From PALSA-1296 sp037143335 (GTDB lineage: Bacteria; Bacteroidota; Ignavibacteria; Palsa-1295), in NCBI GenBank assembly GCA_037143335.1, contig JBAWZA010000001.1:1-64000 (forward strand): a DNA stretch of 64,000 nt, read 5' to 3'. Positions 18,759 through 27,916 of the stretch are shown here, one piece after another. Positions within the stretch are counted from its first letter, which is position 1. The number at the start of each line of letters is the position of its first letter. The notes below the pieces were generated by a model. The model saw only the letters and a list, made by a program, of their open reading frames with translations, did no database searches and was not told where the DNA came from. The position numbers were made by a program, and so were the translations under genes.

Positions 18759-19988
18759 TTGAATTTGTCGCATCAGTTGAACCTCAACAAACGGAAATCC
18801 ATAACTATTCTCGGTTCGACCGGGAGTATCGGAAAAAATACGATGGATGTGATCCGAAGAAATTCGGAGAGATTTGTCGTACATGCTATCAGCGCCAACC
18901 GTTCTGTGGAAGAATTGCGCACACAAATCGCGGAATTTCAACCCAAGCGCGTGGTTGTATCTGACCCTGAATCTGCGATTATTCTTACGAAGGCATTCGG
19001 CTCACTGATTGAAACTGGAGAAGATGCACTTTCTGAAATTGCTCGGGAAAGCGACATTGTAGTAGCTGCGATGGTCGGTTTCGCAGGCTTACGACCTACC
19101 TACGAAGCGATACGTGCCGGCAAACGTGTAGCTATTGCCAATAAAGAAACGCTTGTTGTCGCAGGTGAATTGATGACGATGGAAGCGAAGCGATCGGGGG
19201 CGGAAATTATCCCAATTGATTCTGAGCACTCAGCAATTTTGCAATGCCTGACAGGAGAGAGCCATTCGAGTATCTCGAAAATAATTCTGACTGCTAGTGG
19301 CGGACCGTTCAGAACCCGACCGCATGACACCTTTGAAAAAATCACATTAGCCGAAGCACTCAATCATCCGAATTGGGTGATGGGGAGAAAAATTACGATT
19401 GATTCGGCAACGATGATGAACAAGGGCTTGGAGATTATCGAAGCGCGATGGCTCTTTGATGTGACACCCGAGCAAATAGAAGTCGTTATTCACCCACAAT
19501 CCATTATTCACTCACTCGTGGAGTTTTGCGATGGCTCGATGAAGGCGCAGCTTGGCGCACCAGATATGAGGCTTGCAATTCAGTACGCACTCAGCTATCC
19601 CGAGCGGTTTGCACATCTGTACGATAAGCTCGATCTACTCAAACATAGCGAGCTTCGCTTCGAAGCGCCTGACGATCTGAAATTCCCGTGTATCGGACTT
19701 GCACGTGAAGCGATGTCGAAAGGCTCGGTCTATCCGGCAGTCTTGAACGCCGCCAACGAGATTGCAGTCGCGGCTTTCTTGGATGGTCAAATACTCTTCA
19801 CAGAGATTTCTGAAATCATTTCTTATACAATGAGTGATTATGCCTTGCGGTCGGATATTAACGACATTCAGTATCCACCTGGTACGCCACTGACGTTAGA
19901 AAGAATCTTTGAGGCTGACAAATGGGCACGGCTGACGACGAAACTGTTTGCCTCAGAAATCGCTAGAATGAAGGAAATGGAGCAATAG
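18759..19988 (+). CDS. dxr: 1-deoxy-D-xylulose 5-phosphate reductoisomerase
   Basis: 409 residues. It converts DXP to 2-C-methyl-D-erythritol 4-phosphate with NADPH, the committed step of the MEP isoprenoid pathway. The NADPH loop (GSTGSIGKNTMDV, from residue 19), ANKETLVVAG, the metal-binding IPIDSEHSAI, the flexible-loop region HPNWVMGRKITIDSATMMNK and HPQSIIHSLVEF are all present, so it should be active. An in-frame TAA lies just upstream (18756-18758) and the first ATG falls inside the NADPH-binding region, so a non-ATG start is forced; TTG at 18759 is the best choice, TTG 18765 or 18777 being alternatives. It is followed by rseP, as dxr often is. Confidence 0.95.
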   Translation: MNLSHQLNLNKRKSITILGSTGSIGKNTMDVIRRNSERFVVHAISANRSVEELRTQIAEFQPKRVVVSDPESAIILTKAFGSLIETGEDALSEIARESDIVVAAMVGFAGLRPTYEAIRAGKRVAIANKETLVVAGELMTMEAKRSGAEIIPIDSEHSAILQCLTGESHSSISKIILTASGGPFRTRPHDTFEKITLAEALNHPNWVMGRKITIDSATMMNKGLEIIEARWLFDVTPEQIEVVIHPQSIIHSLVEFCDGSMKAQLGAPDMRLAIQYALSYPERFAHLYDKLDLLKHSELRFEAPDDLKFPCIGLAREAMSKGSVYPAVLNAANEIAVAAFLDGQILFTEISEIISYTMSDYALRSDINDIQYPPGTPLTLERIFEADKWARLTTKLFASEIARMKEMEQ

Positions 19989-20046
19989 CTAATTATTTAT
20001 TGAACTCCTTGCTCGGTAAATGAATTAAGCTATATCTAAAAAAAAT

Positions 20047-21423
20047 ATGCCAATACTCACGACACTTTTTTACTTTATCATTACCATTTTCGCACTGGTC
20101 TCCGTGCATGAATTTGGTCACTTCATTGCTGCCAGGATTTTTGGTATGCACGTGCCAATTTATTCCATTGGAATGGGGAGAAGGCTCTTTGGTTGGAATA
20201 AGTTAAACGGTTTCACGCAAGGACCTCTTCCTGAGGAAATCGAAAACCAACTCGGCGCCAATACCGATTATCGCCTTTCACTGCTCCCGATTGGTGGCTA
20301 TGCCAAGATTGCTGGTATGATTGACGAGACCCAAACAGAGGAGCTTGCCCCCGAAGCACAACCGTGGGAATTCCGCTCGAAGAGTTGGTGGAAAAAGTCT
20401 ATCGTGATATCCGCTGGCGTCATTATGAACCTCGTTCTTGCGGGAGCAATTTTTATAGGCATTAAATTTTCTGAGGGTAAAGAATTGTGGGAGACGACGA
20501 CCGTAGGTTATGTCGGCAAAACATCAGTCTCAGCAAAGTTGGGTGTTCAAGCAGGTGATCGAATTGTCACTATCAATGGCAAGCCGATTACAAATTGGCA
20601 AGAGTTGCAAGAAGAAGCAATCATCGAGCAGATAGATCATCCTTTCACGATGACCTTGATACGAAATGGTCAAAGCGTGGATATTCAGTACAAACGGACT
20701 GATTTGGGTACAGAGGACCCGATCAAACGTTTCGGGCTTGTTCCGGCAGGCGCAGGTGGTACAAAACTACTTGCAGTTGTGGCTTCTACGCCTGCTGATC
20801 GTATTCATTTGAAAGCTGGCGATATTATCACGAAGGTGAACGAGGTGCCCATCGAAAGTGAGACATCGCTTATTGATAATGTGAGTGCTCATCCGAATGA
20901 ACAAATTTTGCTCACGTGGATGCGTGGCGGAGTAGAGATGTGCTCGAATGTCACACCCGATGCCAACGGCAAGATTGGCGTAAGCCCAGGTCCGGCTCCG
21001 TTTGCTGGTAAGGTAAAAAAGATTTATTACTCACTCTTCGAATCCATTCCGCTTGGTATAGGGGAATTGGGCAATCAGATCAGATTGTATGCCAAAGGTC
21101 TTGGATTGCTTTTCAGTGGAAAAGTTGATGTATCCAAGAATCTTGGGGGTCCGATCAAGATTGCTCAATTTGCTGGACGTGCCGCCGAAGGCGGAGCAAG
21201 TGCGTTCTTCGGATTTATGGCATTGTTATCGCTATCGCTGGCATTCTTGAATATCCTCCCTATACCAGCACTTGATGGTGGCCACTTGATAATTATTTTG
21301 ATTGAAGCTGTCCGCGGAAGAGAATTATCGCAAAAATTTAAGTTGGGATTTCAAAAAGTTGGAGTGACGGTTCTCCTTCTCCTCATGGCTTTCATGGTCT
21401 ATAACGATATCAAGGGATTGTAG
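20047..21423 (+). CDS. rseP: Site-2 intramembrane metalloprotease RseP
   Basis: 458 residues. HEFGH (residues 22-26) within the first transmembrane segment and a second conserved LDGGH motif in the C-terminal membrane segment (LNILPIPALDGGHLI) supply the zinc ligands. Two PDZ-like regions lie between (about 150-225, GVQAGDRIVTING, and about 245-310, LKAGDIITKVNEVP). The family cleaves single-pass membrane proteins after a first cut in the periplasm, for example anti-sigma factors and leftover signal peptides. It follows dxr by 58 bases and is closed by a strong terminator. Length and motif spacing match the family. Confidence 0.95.
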   Translation: MPILTTLFYFIITIFALVSVHEFGHFIAARIFGMHVPIYSIGMGRRLFGWNKLNGFTQGPLPEEIENQLGANTDYRLSLLPIGGYAKIAGMIDETQTEELAPEAQPWEFRSKSWWKKSIVISAGVIMNLVLAGAIFIGIKFSEGKELWETTTVGYVGKTSVSAKLGVQAGDRIVTINGKPITNWQELQEEAIIEQIDHPFTMTLIRNGQSVDIQYKRTDLGTEDPIKRFGLVPAGAGGTKLLAVVASTPADRIHLKAGDIITKVNEVPIESETSLIDNVSAHPNEQILLTWMRGGVEMCSNVTPDANGKIGVSPGPAPFAGKVKKIYYSLFESIPLGIGELGNQIRLYAKGLGLLFSGKVDVSKNLGGPIKIAQFAGRAAEGGASAFFGFMALLSLSLAFLNILPIPALDGGHLIIILIEAVRGRELSQKFKLGFQKVGVTVLLLLMAFMVYNDIKGL

Positions 21424-21444
21424 GATTTGGAGGGAAGTTTTTCT

Positions 21445-21477
21445 AAAAGGGTAACCTCAGTGAGGCTACCCTTTTTT
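21445..21477 (+). terminator. Rho-independent terminator after rseP
   Basis: A 14-bp stem with one mismatch (AAAAGGGTAACCTC / GAGGCTACCCTTTT, 3-base loop) runs into a T tract. It ends the dxr-rseP transcript; the A tract on its left could let it work in both directions. Confidence 0.88.
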
Positions 21478-21703
21478 GTTGATTCGCGGGAAGTCAAATA
21501 AAATGTCAAATTGTGGAGAATTGTGGAATTATCTTGTCTAAATCTTCATTTCCATCCTATATCTCCTATATGGCTCACAAATAGGAAAAGCTGCAACTCG
21601 GGATATGAATTCTTATTCATTTACGAATTGGCATTCCCGCGTTACAGAATTTTCTTCGCCACGTAGTGAGTGTATTCGTTTTTCCTCACAACTTAATTTT
21701 GAT

Positions 21704-23617
21704 ATGAAAAGACAACATCGAAACGTTCTTTCACTCCTACTTGGGACACTTGCTTTTTTCGGCGTATTATTCGCGGAGATTCATACCTCGAGCGCTCAGC
21801 CGACTGCGGAATCGGAAGTCTCGTGGCCGCATCGTCTGACGTTGGGCTTGGGGGCTGGATTGAACATGAACTTTGCTTCCGGCGATTACCTCATTGATTC
21901 AAATACATACTCTTCAGGATTTGGCGCAGCGCCGGCTTTTTATGCGCTCTTAGAGATTCCACTTTCGGAACAATGGATGTTAGTGCCGCGAATTCATTAC
22001 AACGATTTCAGCGGTTCATTCTCCGACGGTAAGGCTAGTGGAACTGCTACGAAGATTGCTAATTTTGCGTATAACGTTCAGACCATCGGGATTGATATTC
22101 TTGCAAAATATGTCATCAGTGGATTCCATATCATGGCCGGTCCTTCGATAGGAACTGCGATTAAGAAAACGTGGGATCATGGTACATCGAGCAATGCAAG
22201 CTCATCAAGCAAAGATCTTCCTGGATCGGGAAGTGTGATGGCATCTATCGGAGCAGGATTGGGATATGATATTCCAATTAATCAAAAGCATAGTGTTTGG
22301 CTAACTCCTGAAGCATTTTATAGTTTACCACTCACGAATTTCGGACCTGATAACGGAAGCCTGAAAGTCTCAACGTTGCGGGTTGCACTTTCGGTAAAAT
22401 TTGATATTGGTTCTGAACCGCCTCCACCACCTGCGCCAGTCGAGCAAGTGAGTGCAACAATTAGTGCGAAAGGAATTTTGCCAAATGGCGAAGTGACGAA
22501 TGATCCGATTATTCCGGAACAATCATCTCGCACCCGCTCTTCAATGCAGATGCTTCCGTATATTTTCTTCGATAATAATAGCTCCGAAATTCCTGACCGT
22601 TACTCTCGTAAGGGTAGAACGGGTTTCTCTGAGATGCAACTTGCTGGCAAAGATGAGATGGAAGTCAATCATGCCGCGCTTGATATTTGGGGATCACGGA
22701 TGAAAGCAAATCCGGGGATGAAAATCCGCGTCGTTGGCTGTAACTCCAATTCTGCAAAAGAAAGAAATAACATTGAGCTATCGAAAGCACGGGCGATGGC
22801 CGTTCGTGATTACTTAGTAAATGTCTGGGGAGTTGAAGGCAGAAGAATCACCGTTGACCAACGCAACTTGCCTGAACTTCCAACCAACCCTGTAACCAAA
22901 GCAGGCATGGAAGAGAATCGCAGAGTCGAGATAACATCTGATGATCCAAAAATTAATGATCCTGTAAAAATCGAAAACAAGAAATCGGAGTCAGTTGGCG
23001 AGACACGTGTCAGGTTCGAAGTGGCTCTGAAAAATTCTGAGAAGGTATCAATAACTGGTTGGAAGATTTCGATGGATGAGAACGGGACACCGATCGGCAC
23101 ACCTGAAAGCGGCAGCGGCGCACCGCCGAAGGTATATTCGGTAGTGATTCCGGATGCACAAAAATATGGCGATCAACCGATTCATTGTCAGATTGAGTTA
23201 ACCGATGCAAGCGGAAATAAAACAGTCGCCGATTGCATGACGCGCATTGTAAAGAAAACAGTGGAGCGTGCCAACCTTGAAAAATATGCAATGCTCAGTT
23301 TCGATTTTGATAAATCAGAAGTGAATGAGCGTGCGCAGAAGATGATTAACTTAATCGGCGAGAGCGTAACACTCGAAGCAAATGGATTAACTGTGAGTGG
23401 CTTTTGCGATAACACCGGTGCTGATGATTATAACCAAGCCTTGAGCGAAGAGCGCGCACGGAAGACAGTTGAGGCATTGCGTTCAGCAACACGTTTACCC
23501 GCGAATACAAATTCCGCAGGTCACGGTAAGCGCGATCCGAAATTCATCAATGAGTTGCCAGAAGGAAGAATGCTCAACCGCAGAGTAGAGGTACAGATCG
23601 AGAAATCGAATAGGTAG
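21704..23617 (+). CDS. Outer-membrane barrel protein with two OmpA-like domains
   Basis: I choose ATG 21704 because it opens a signal peptide (MKRQHRNVLSLLLGTLAFFG); the upstream in-frame ATG at 21605 adds an unlikely 33-residue leader. The 637-residue protein has a barrel-like N-domain (about 45-215), a proline-rich linker (EPPPPPAPVEQ), a first OmpA-like domain (about 280-405, FFDNNSSEIPDR with VRDYLVNVWGV and ENRRVEI), an Ig-like spacer, and a second OmpA-like domain (about 525-637, SFDFDKSEVNERA, LSEERARKTVEAL, LNRRVEVQIE). OmpA-like domains bind peptidoglycan. Two in one chain is uncommon and suggests an envelope-anchoring role. A strong terminator follows. Confidence 0.85.
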   Translation: MKRQHRNVLSLLLGTLAFFGVLFAEIHTSSAQPTAESEVSWPHRLTLGLGAGLNMNFASGDYLIDSNTYSSGFGAAPAFYALLEIPLSEQWMLVPRIHYNDFSGSFSDGKASGTATKIANFAYNVQTIGIDILAKYVISGFHIMAGPSIGTAIKKTWDHGTSSNASSSSKDLPGSGSVMASIGAGLGYDIPINQKHSVWLTPEAFYSLPLTNFGPDNGSLKVSTLRVALSVKFDIGSEPPPPPAPVEQVSATISAKGILPNGEVTNDPIIPEQSSRTRSSMQMLPYIFFDNNSSEIPDRYSRKGRTGFSEMQLAGKDEMEVNHAALDIWGSRMKANPGMKIRVVGCNSNSAKERNNIELSKARAMAVRDYLVNVWGVEGRRITVDQRNLPELPTNPVTKAGMEENRRVEITSDDPKINDPVKIENKKSESVGETRVRFEVALKNSEKVSITGWKISMDENGTPIGTPESGSGAPPKVYSVVIPDAQKYGDQPIHCQIELTDASGNKTVADCMTRIVKKTVERANLEKYAMLSFDFDKSEVNERAQKMINLIGESVTLEANGLTVSGFCDNTGADDYNQALSEERARKTVEALRSATRLPANTNSAGHGKRDPKFINELPEGRMLNRRVEVQIEKSNR

Positions 23618-23640
23618 TATATTTGTTTATTGATATGTTG

Positions 23641-23684
23641 AAGAAGTCTCGTAGTTTACTTATGACTACGAGACTTCTTTTTTT
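23641..23684 (+). terminator. Rho-independent terminator after the double-OmpA gene
   Basis: A perfect stem of 14-15 bp (AAGAAGTCTCGTAG / CTACGAGACTTCTT) closes on a loop of about 9 bases and continues into T residues. Confidence 0.88.
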
Positions 23685-23717
23685 GGATTGTAATCTAAAT
23701 AGTGATGAATCGGGACG

Positions 23718-24332
23718 ATGCCAAGCCACGAACCAAAAATTGACGCCTATATCGCGAACTCACAGCCATTCGCGCAACCAATTCTCATACACTTCCGTGG
23801 TTTAGTGCATAAGGCTTGCCCTGATGTCGAGGAAAAGATTAAGTGGGGAATGCCACATTTCGATTACCTCGGAGAAATGATGTGTTCAATGGCCGCATTC
23901 AAAGCTCATGCAGTTTTTGGATTCTGGAAAGCCCCACTGTTCAAGGATGCAAAACTTTTGGAGATTGCAAAAAGTGAAACTGCTATGGGGCATTCTGGAA
24001 AATTACTTAGCATTAGAGATATGCCGAGCGATAAAAAAATCCTCAGCTATATCAAGGAAGCAATGTTGCTTAATGAGAAGGGCCTGAAAATTCCTGGACG
24101 TGTGAAGAAACCTGCCAAAGAAATGCCAGTGCCTAAATATTTGGCGGAGATCCTAAAGAAAAATAAGAAAGCACAGGAAGTATTCACGAAATTTCCTCCT
24201 TCACACCGCAATGAATACATCGTCTGGTTTGAAGAAGCAAAGACTGAAGCGACGAGAAATAAGCGACTTTCTCAAGGAATTGAGATGATGACTGCCGGTA
24301 AATCAAAAAATTGGAAATATCAGAAAAAATAG
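23718..24332 (+). CDS. YdeI/OmpD-associated-type protein with DUF1801 domain
   Basis: 204 residues, cytosolic, no signal peptide. The N-terminal half (about 15-115) reads as a DUF1801 domain (VEEKIKWGMPHFDY, MAAFKAHAVFGFW), and the C-terminal half (about 140-204) as the helical YdeI/OmdA domain (FPPSHRNEYIVWFEEAKTEATRNKR). The two-domain arrangement is frequent in Bacteroidota. The biochemical role is unknown; YdeI in enterobacteria is linked to antimicrobial-peptide resistance, but transfer of that role here is not justified. It converges with the M3 peptidase gene 18 bases away. Confidence 0.8.
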   Translation: MPSHEPKIDAYIANSQPFAQPILIHFRGLVHKACPDVEEKIKWGMPHFDYLGEMMCSMAAFKAHAVFGFWKAPLFKDAKLLEIAKSETAMGHSGKLLSIRDMPSDKKILSYIKEAMLLNEKGLKIPGRVKKPAKEMPVPKYLAEILKKNKKAQEVFTKFPPSHRNEYIVWFEEAKTEATRNKRLSQGIEMMTAGKSKNWKYQKK

Positions 24333-24350
24333 TCGCTGAAGATTGCTCAA

Positions 24351-26210
24351 TTAAACGACTTCCTTCGGATAATGTTTTACTACCCAATTCTGAAATTCCT
24401 GATTCGCTTTTGAGAAGTTTCCATTTGAGAACTCTGTTATCTTTTCATTCCCATGAATAACCCTTATCTCTGCCTCGAGATGTGGCAGATTACTTTGCGG
24501 AGATTTTTCTACGCGGTTTGCTAATTGCTTTGCCTCCGCAATAGCATCTGCAATATTTTGATTAGCATGATTTATCAAGGCATCGCCTGTTAGTGGCTTG
24601 CCAGTTAGGCGTTCGACAAGGTCGAAGAAATTTTCGGAATTGCCGAATTTCCAATAGCCATTTTCTAACTCTGGACCAATCTGCGGGTTGTCGGTGATGA
24701 AGCCGTATTTATTTAGGAAATAATTTCTTGTTTGTTGTACAGCCATCTCCGCAAGCACGTAGCCATGATAGTAGGCACTCGACTCACCTGCAAGGAGATG
24801 TGGCACTGCGAGTATAGGTCTCGGCGCTGAAGGCAGAGAGTACATTCGTTTTTCAATTTCTAAAATGACGCGCTGAATATTTTCGGGTGTAAGCTCAGCA
24901 TCGGTCATCTCATAGAGTGCTTTCTCGGTATAACACACTCCGAGCATCGAGCGAATCATCATCGCAACGAACGGCTGTGCTTCGGTAATTCCTTTCTCGA
25001 TTAAATCGAAAGGCATCGGTTCACCTTTATCGTTTAATGCATAGGTACGCAACCAATCCGCATCGCTTATCACTGAATCGCAAAACATTGATTGTGTTTC
25101 GGCGTAGGCAACAGATGTCGGGGCGAATTCCTGACCGAAACACGGTGCATTCATCAATATGTTCGAGAAATGCGCTGCATGGCCACCTTCATGAAAAAGA
25201 GTATTCAGTGCGACAACTCCCGAACCTACTTTATTCGGAATGGCATTTGCTGTGAAATTTATTCTTGCCGGATTCCATTTGCCTTTATCATAAAATGACG
25301 GCATCGGTCCATGCATAAATCCATTTTCATACTTACCACTCCGATCAACAAGATCAAGTGTGAGTGATGCATGACGATAGGTGATATTCATCGCGCTGAA
25401 AGAACGTGCCCACCTCTCAAGCGAAAGTGAGAATGGATGATAGGGGTCAGTTTCTTTTGCAAGGTCACCGCTTTGATAGAATCTAAAATTCCACGGCTTG
25501 CGCGCCGCTTCAGATTTCTCTGCGATAAAATCATTCACAGCTTTCGTGTTTGCCTCTCGTGTGCGGACTTCGAGGTCGTCAAGCAACTCAAATAATTTGC
25601 GCTTAGAAATACCCTCCGCTTTTTGAACTTTGTAATCGTAATAATCTTCGTAGCCACAACTTCTCCCAAGTTCGTTACGCGCCTTGATAATCTCAATAAA
25701 TCCGTTAGTGAGGACGAATGGTCCGATGCTCAATAAGCCATTATAGGCAGCCTCGCGGAATGATTCATCACTTTCGGAAATGAGCATGTTACTCAACTCA
25801 TTCGTGCTTGCGTTGATGTGCACTCCTGTTTCCGGATGGATGTAGCCAAGTCCCATGCCTCCGCGCTTTACTAATAGATCGCCCTCCATCTGGATGATCC
25901 TCTGCGCCAACTCCTGCGCATCGGCACTCTCGATTACGTTTGCTTCAAAAAACTTGGTCCAGCCGTTGAGCGCGATACGTTCATCTGCACTGGCAGTGTT
26001 GTTGCTCTGTAATTCACGAAGTCGCTTCAACTTTCCGTTATCCTGAATAAATTTTGACACAGCAATTTCTGCATCAGAACATTTCTGCTGACTAATTGCG
26101 GGGTCAGCACCGAGACCCATCTTGGCTTCCCAGAATGCATCTTCTTTGTGAGTATGCACTGCGAGGAAATTCGTTGATAATTCGTGTAGGTATAAAGAAA
26201 TTTCTGTCAT
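24351..26210 (-). CDS. M3-family zinc oligopeptidase
   Basis: I choose ATG at 26210 (MTEISLYLHEL); the frame stays open to 26288 but that leader would overlap the divergent gene. 619 residues. The zinc motif HEGGH lies near residue 340 inside LFHEGGHAAHF, with a downstream glutamate in SVAYAETQSMF as the likely third ligand, as in the M3 thimet/PepF family. The N-terminal half is largely helical, as expected for the channel-forming lobe. It should cut short peptides in the cytoplasm. HEGGH is a minor variant of the more usual HExGHA. No signal peptide from this start. Confidence 0.88.
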   Translation of the reverse strand: MTEISLYLHELSTNFLAVHTHKEDAFWEAKMGLGADPAISQQKCSDAEIAVSKFIQDNGKLKRLRELQSNNTASADERIALNGWTKFFEANVIESADAQELAQRIIQMEGDLLVKRGGMGLGYIHPETGVHINASTNELSNMLISESDESFREAAYNGLLSIGPFVLTNGFIEIIKARNELGRSCGYEDYYDYKVQKAEGISKRKLFELLDDLEVRTREANTKAVNDFIAEKSEAARKPWNFRFYQSGDLAKETDPYHPFSLSLERWARSFSAMNITYRHASLTLDLVDRSGKYENGFMHGPMPSFYDKGKWNPARINFTANAIPNKVGSGVVALNTLFHEGGHAAHFSNILMNAPCFGQEFAPTSVAYAETQSMFCDSVISDADWLRTYALNDKGEPMPFDLIEKGITEAQPFVAMMIRSMLGVCYTEKALYEMTDAELTPENIQRVILEIEKRMYSLPSAPRPILAVPHLLAGESSAYYHGYVLAEMAVQQTRNYFLNKYGFITDNPQIGPELENGYWKFGNSENFFDLVERLTGKPLTGDALINHANQNIADAIAEAKQLANRVEKSPQSNLPHLEAEIRVIHGNEKITEFSNGNFSKANQEFQNWVVKHYPKEVV

Positions 26211-26273
26211 CGTATGAAAATGGTTGTAACGCGAGCATAGGAACAGCCAACCGATGGGTCGTGTTTCAGAAAT

Positions 26274-26765
26274 ATGAGTTACACACAATTTGACAATCTC
26301 CCCGATTCCTCACGCTTATGGATTTTTGCTGGCGACAAGAAGATCTCCGAAGCGCAATCACAAATGCTTGTTGCAGAAATGCAATCATTTTGTCAGTCTT
26401 GGACTGCGCACGATATGCCTGTTACCGGAAGTGCTCAGATGATGTACGATCAATTCCTCTTTGTTGCAGCTGATGAGAGAACATTCCCAACTGGTTGCTC
26501 AACTGATGAAATGTTTCGTAGAGTTCGGATGATAGGCGAAACCTATGGGATCGAATTTTTCGGAACTCCACGAGTGCAATACAGAGATGGTGATTTGATA
26601 AAGAGTATAAACAGATTTGAATTCGGTGTGGTCAGTAAAAATATTTCTTCGGATGCGATTGTTTTTGACAATACACTTACCACTTTACAGGAATTTCGTA
26701 ACGGCAAATGGGAGTTGCCTGCAAGGGAATCGTGGCACAAAAATGCGTTTGAATTCCAAGCCTGA
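26274..26765 (+). CDS. Conserved uncharacterised protein of a Bacteroidota family
   Basis: 163 residues, no signal peptide or membrane segment. It begins SSRLWIFAGDKKISE and contains QSWTAHDMPVTGSAQMMYDQ and CSTDEMFRRVRMIGE. I recognise this pattern as a small family widespread in Bacteroidota, sometimes labelled ABC transporter ATPase although no Walker motif is present. Function unknown. It is divergent from the M3 peptidase, with a 63-base intergenic region between the chosen starts. Confidence 0.75.
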   Translation: MSYTQFDNLPDSSRLWIFAGDKKISEAQSQMLVAEMQSFCQSWTAHDMPVTGSAQMMYDQFLFVAADERTFPTGCSTDEMFRRVRMIGETYGIEFFGTPRVQYRDGDLIKSINRFEFGVVSKNISSDAIVFDNTLTTLQEFRNGKWELPARESWHKNAFEFQA

Positions 26766-26882
26766 ACTTTGCTTCTTCTGAGGTTGGCTGCATTGCTCTA
26801 CATAATTTTCTCCATTTCTCCCCACCGTTTTGTCCAATGTTTATAAGGGTTTGCGGGCATGTACGTTAAAATGTATTTTAAA

Positions 26883-26914
26883 TTTGGATTTCACAGAATT
26901 ATTTCGTATATTTA
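26883..26914 (+). promoter_or_regulatory. Bacteroidota-type promoter for the 26969 gene
   Basis: TTTG at 26883-26886 and TATATTTA at 26907-26914 with a 20-base spacer approximate the Bacteroidota sigma consensus TTTG-N19-TAnnTTTG. The start codon is 55 bases downstream, preceded by GGAGG. Confidence 0.5.
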
Positions 26915-26968
26915 GCTGTCACACGGGAGGATTTCCCTCGCCTTTTATAGCATACGGAGGAACATGTT

Positions 26969-27916
26969 ATGGTTGAGAATTCGATCATTGATAAGAACCA
27001 ATTCATCACGAGCCGACCTGCTCTCTCACTTGAAGATGAAAAAAATAATCCGTTTATTGAGCCAACAGCTCCTCAGCGGACAGCGATAACATCGCGACCG
27101 TTGGTAAAAATTTCGGATTCAGAACTTCGTGCTCGAGTGCAATGGATTCGCCATGAGACCCAACACTTCGATATTTCGTATGACAAGATATGTTTGCACG
27201 CAGTCGAGATCGAAGCATTTTCAGGTTTGCTTGAATCAGCTTACCAAAGTATTTTTGCTTTGACTCATGAAGGTTTCTCCGAACGCTTCCCAATTTACAT
27301 AAGCGATCTTCGTTCGCCCTCACTCTTGGGACGAAAGACTTCAACACATTTCAGTGCAGGCGAAGGTGCGCTCTATCTTATTCGGAATTCGCACGAGTCT
27401 CTCGATACAGAAATTGTTGCCATGCTCACGCATGCGATGCGCTACCCCCGATACATCAAACATTACGGCATCACACGCGGATGGGCACTACTCGAAGATG
27501 CATTTGCAACGTTCTTAAGTGAGCGTATTCAGCACAAGCACCGACATATTTATCCGTTTTATGGAGTTGATGCCGACATCGTGGGACAGTATTTGAAAGA
27601 TCAGGCTGTATTGCCGAATCTTGCATACTCGTGGCATTCATTACGGTTTGCTACGGAGATAGAAAGGCGCGTGCTCGCTGGTGCATTTCTCCTCTACCTT
27701 GGCGATACTGCCAGCGATGACAGAGTTGTAGAATTCTCGAAGTATGATGATGAAATTTCGAGTGAGACATTCAAGATATTTTTCGGAAAAGATCTTGAAA
27801 CGCTCGAACAACAATGGGCAGAGCATTTACCCAAAGCTCTTTTGAGCTATACCGAAGTTGAGCATCGCGAACTGATGGATCATTGGAAGCAGATGATGTC
27901 GCGACGAATTGCTTAG
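26969..27916 (+). CDS. Uncharacterised protein resembling a catalytically degenerate gluzincin
   Basis: 315 residues without a signal peptide. ATG 26969 is preceded by GGAGGAACATGTT. The region around residues 145-190 has the layout of a peptidase_MA-type metalloprotease: a helix LTHAMRY where HExxH would sit, then about 18 residues on WALLEDAFATFLSER, like the third-ligand helix (W-x-x-E-G/D-x-A). The first motif has His but lacks the catalytic Glu and second His, so zinc proteolysis is unlikely. The C-terminal half (YLGDTASDDRVVEF ... FFGKDLETLEQQW) also resembles the tail of this superfamily. It converges with rsmB, overlapping it by 4 bases. The function is not known. Confidence 0.6.
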   Translation: MVENSIIDKNQFITSRPALSLEDEKNNPFIEPTAPQRTAITSRPLVKISDSELRARVQWIRHETQHFDISYDKICLHAVEIEAFSGLLESAYQSIFALTHEGFSERFPIYISDLRSPSLLGRKTSTHFSAGEGALYLIRNSHESLDTEIVAMLTHAMRYPRYIKHYGITRGWALLEDAFATFLSERIQHKHRHIYPFYGVDADIVGQYLKDQAVLPNLAYSWHSLRFATEIERRVLAGAFLLYLGDTASDDRVVEFSKYDDEISSETFKIFFGKDLETLEQQWAEHLPKALLSYTEVEHRELMDHWKQMMSRRIA

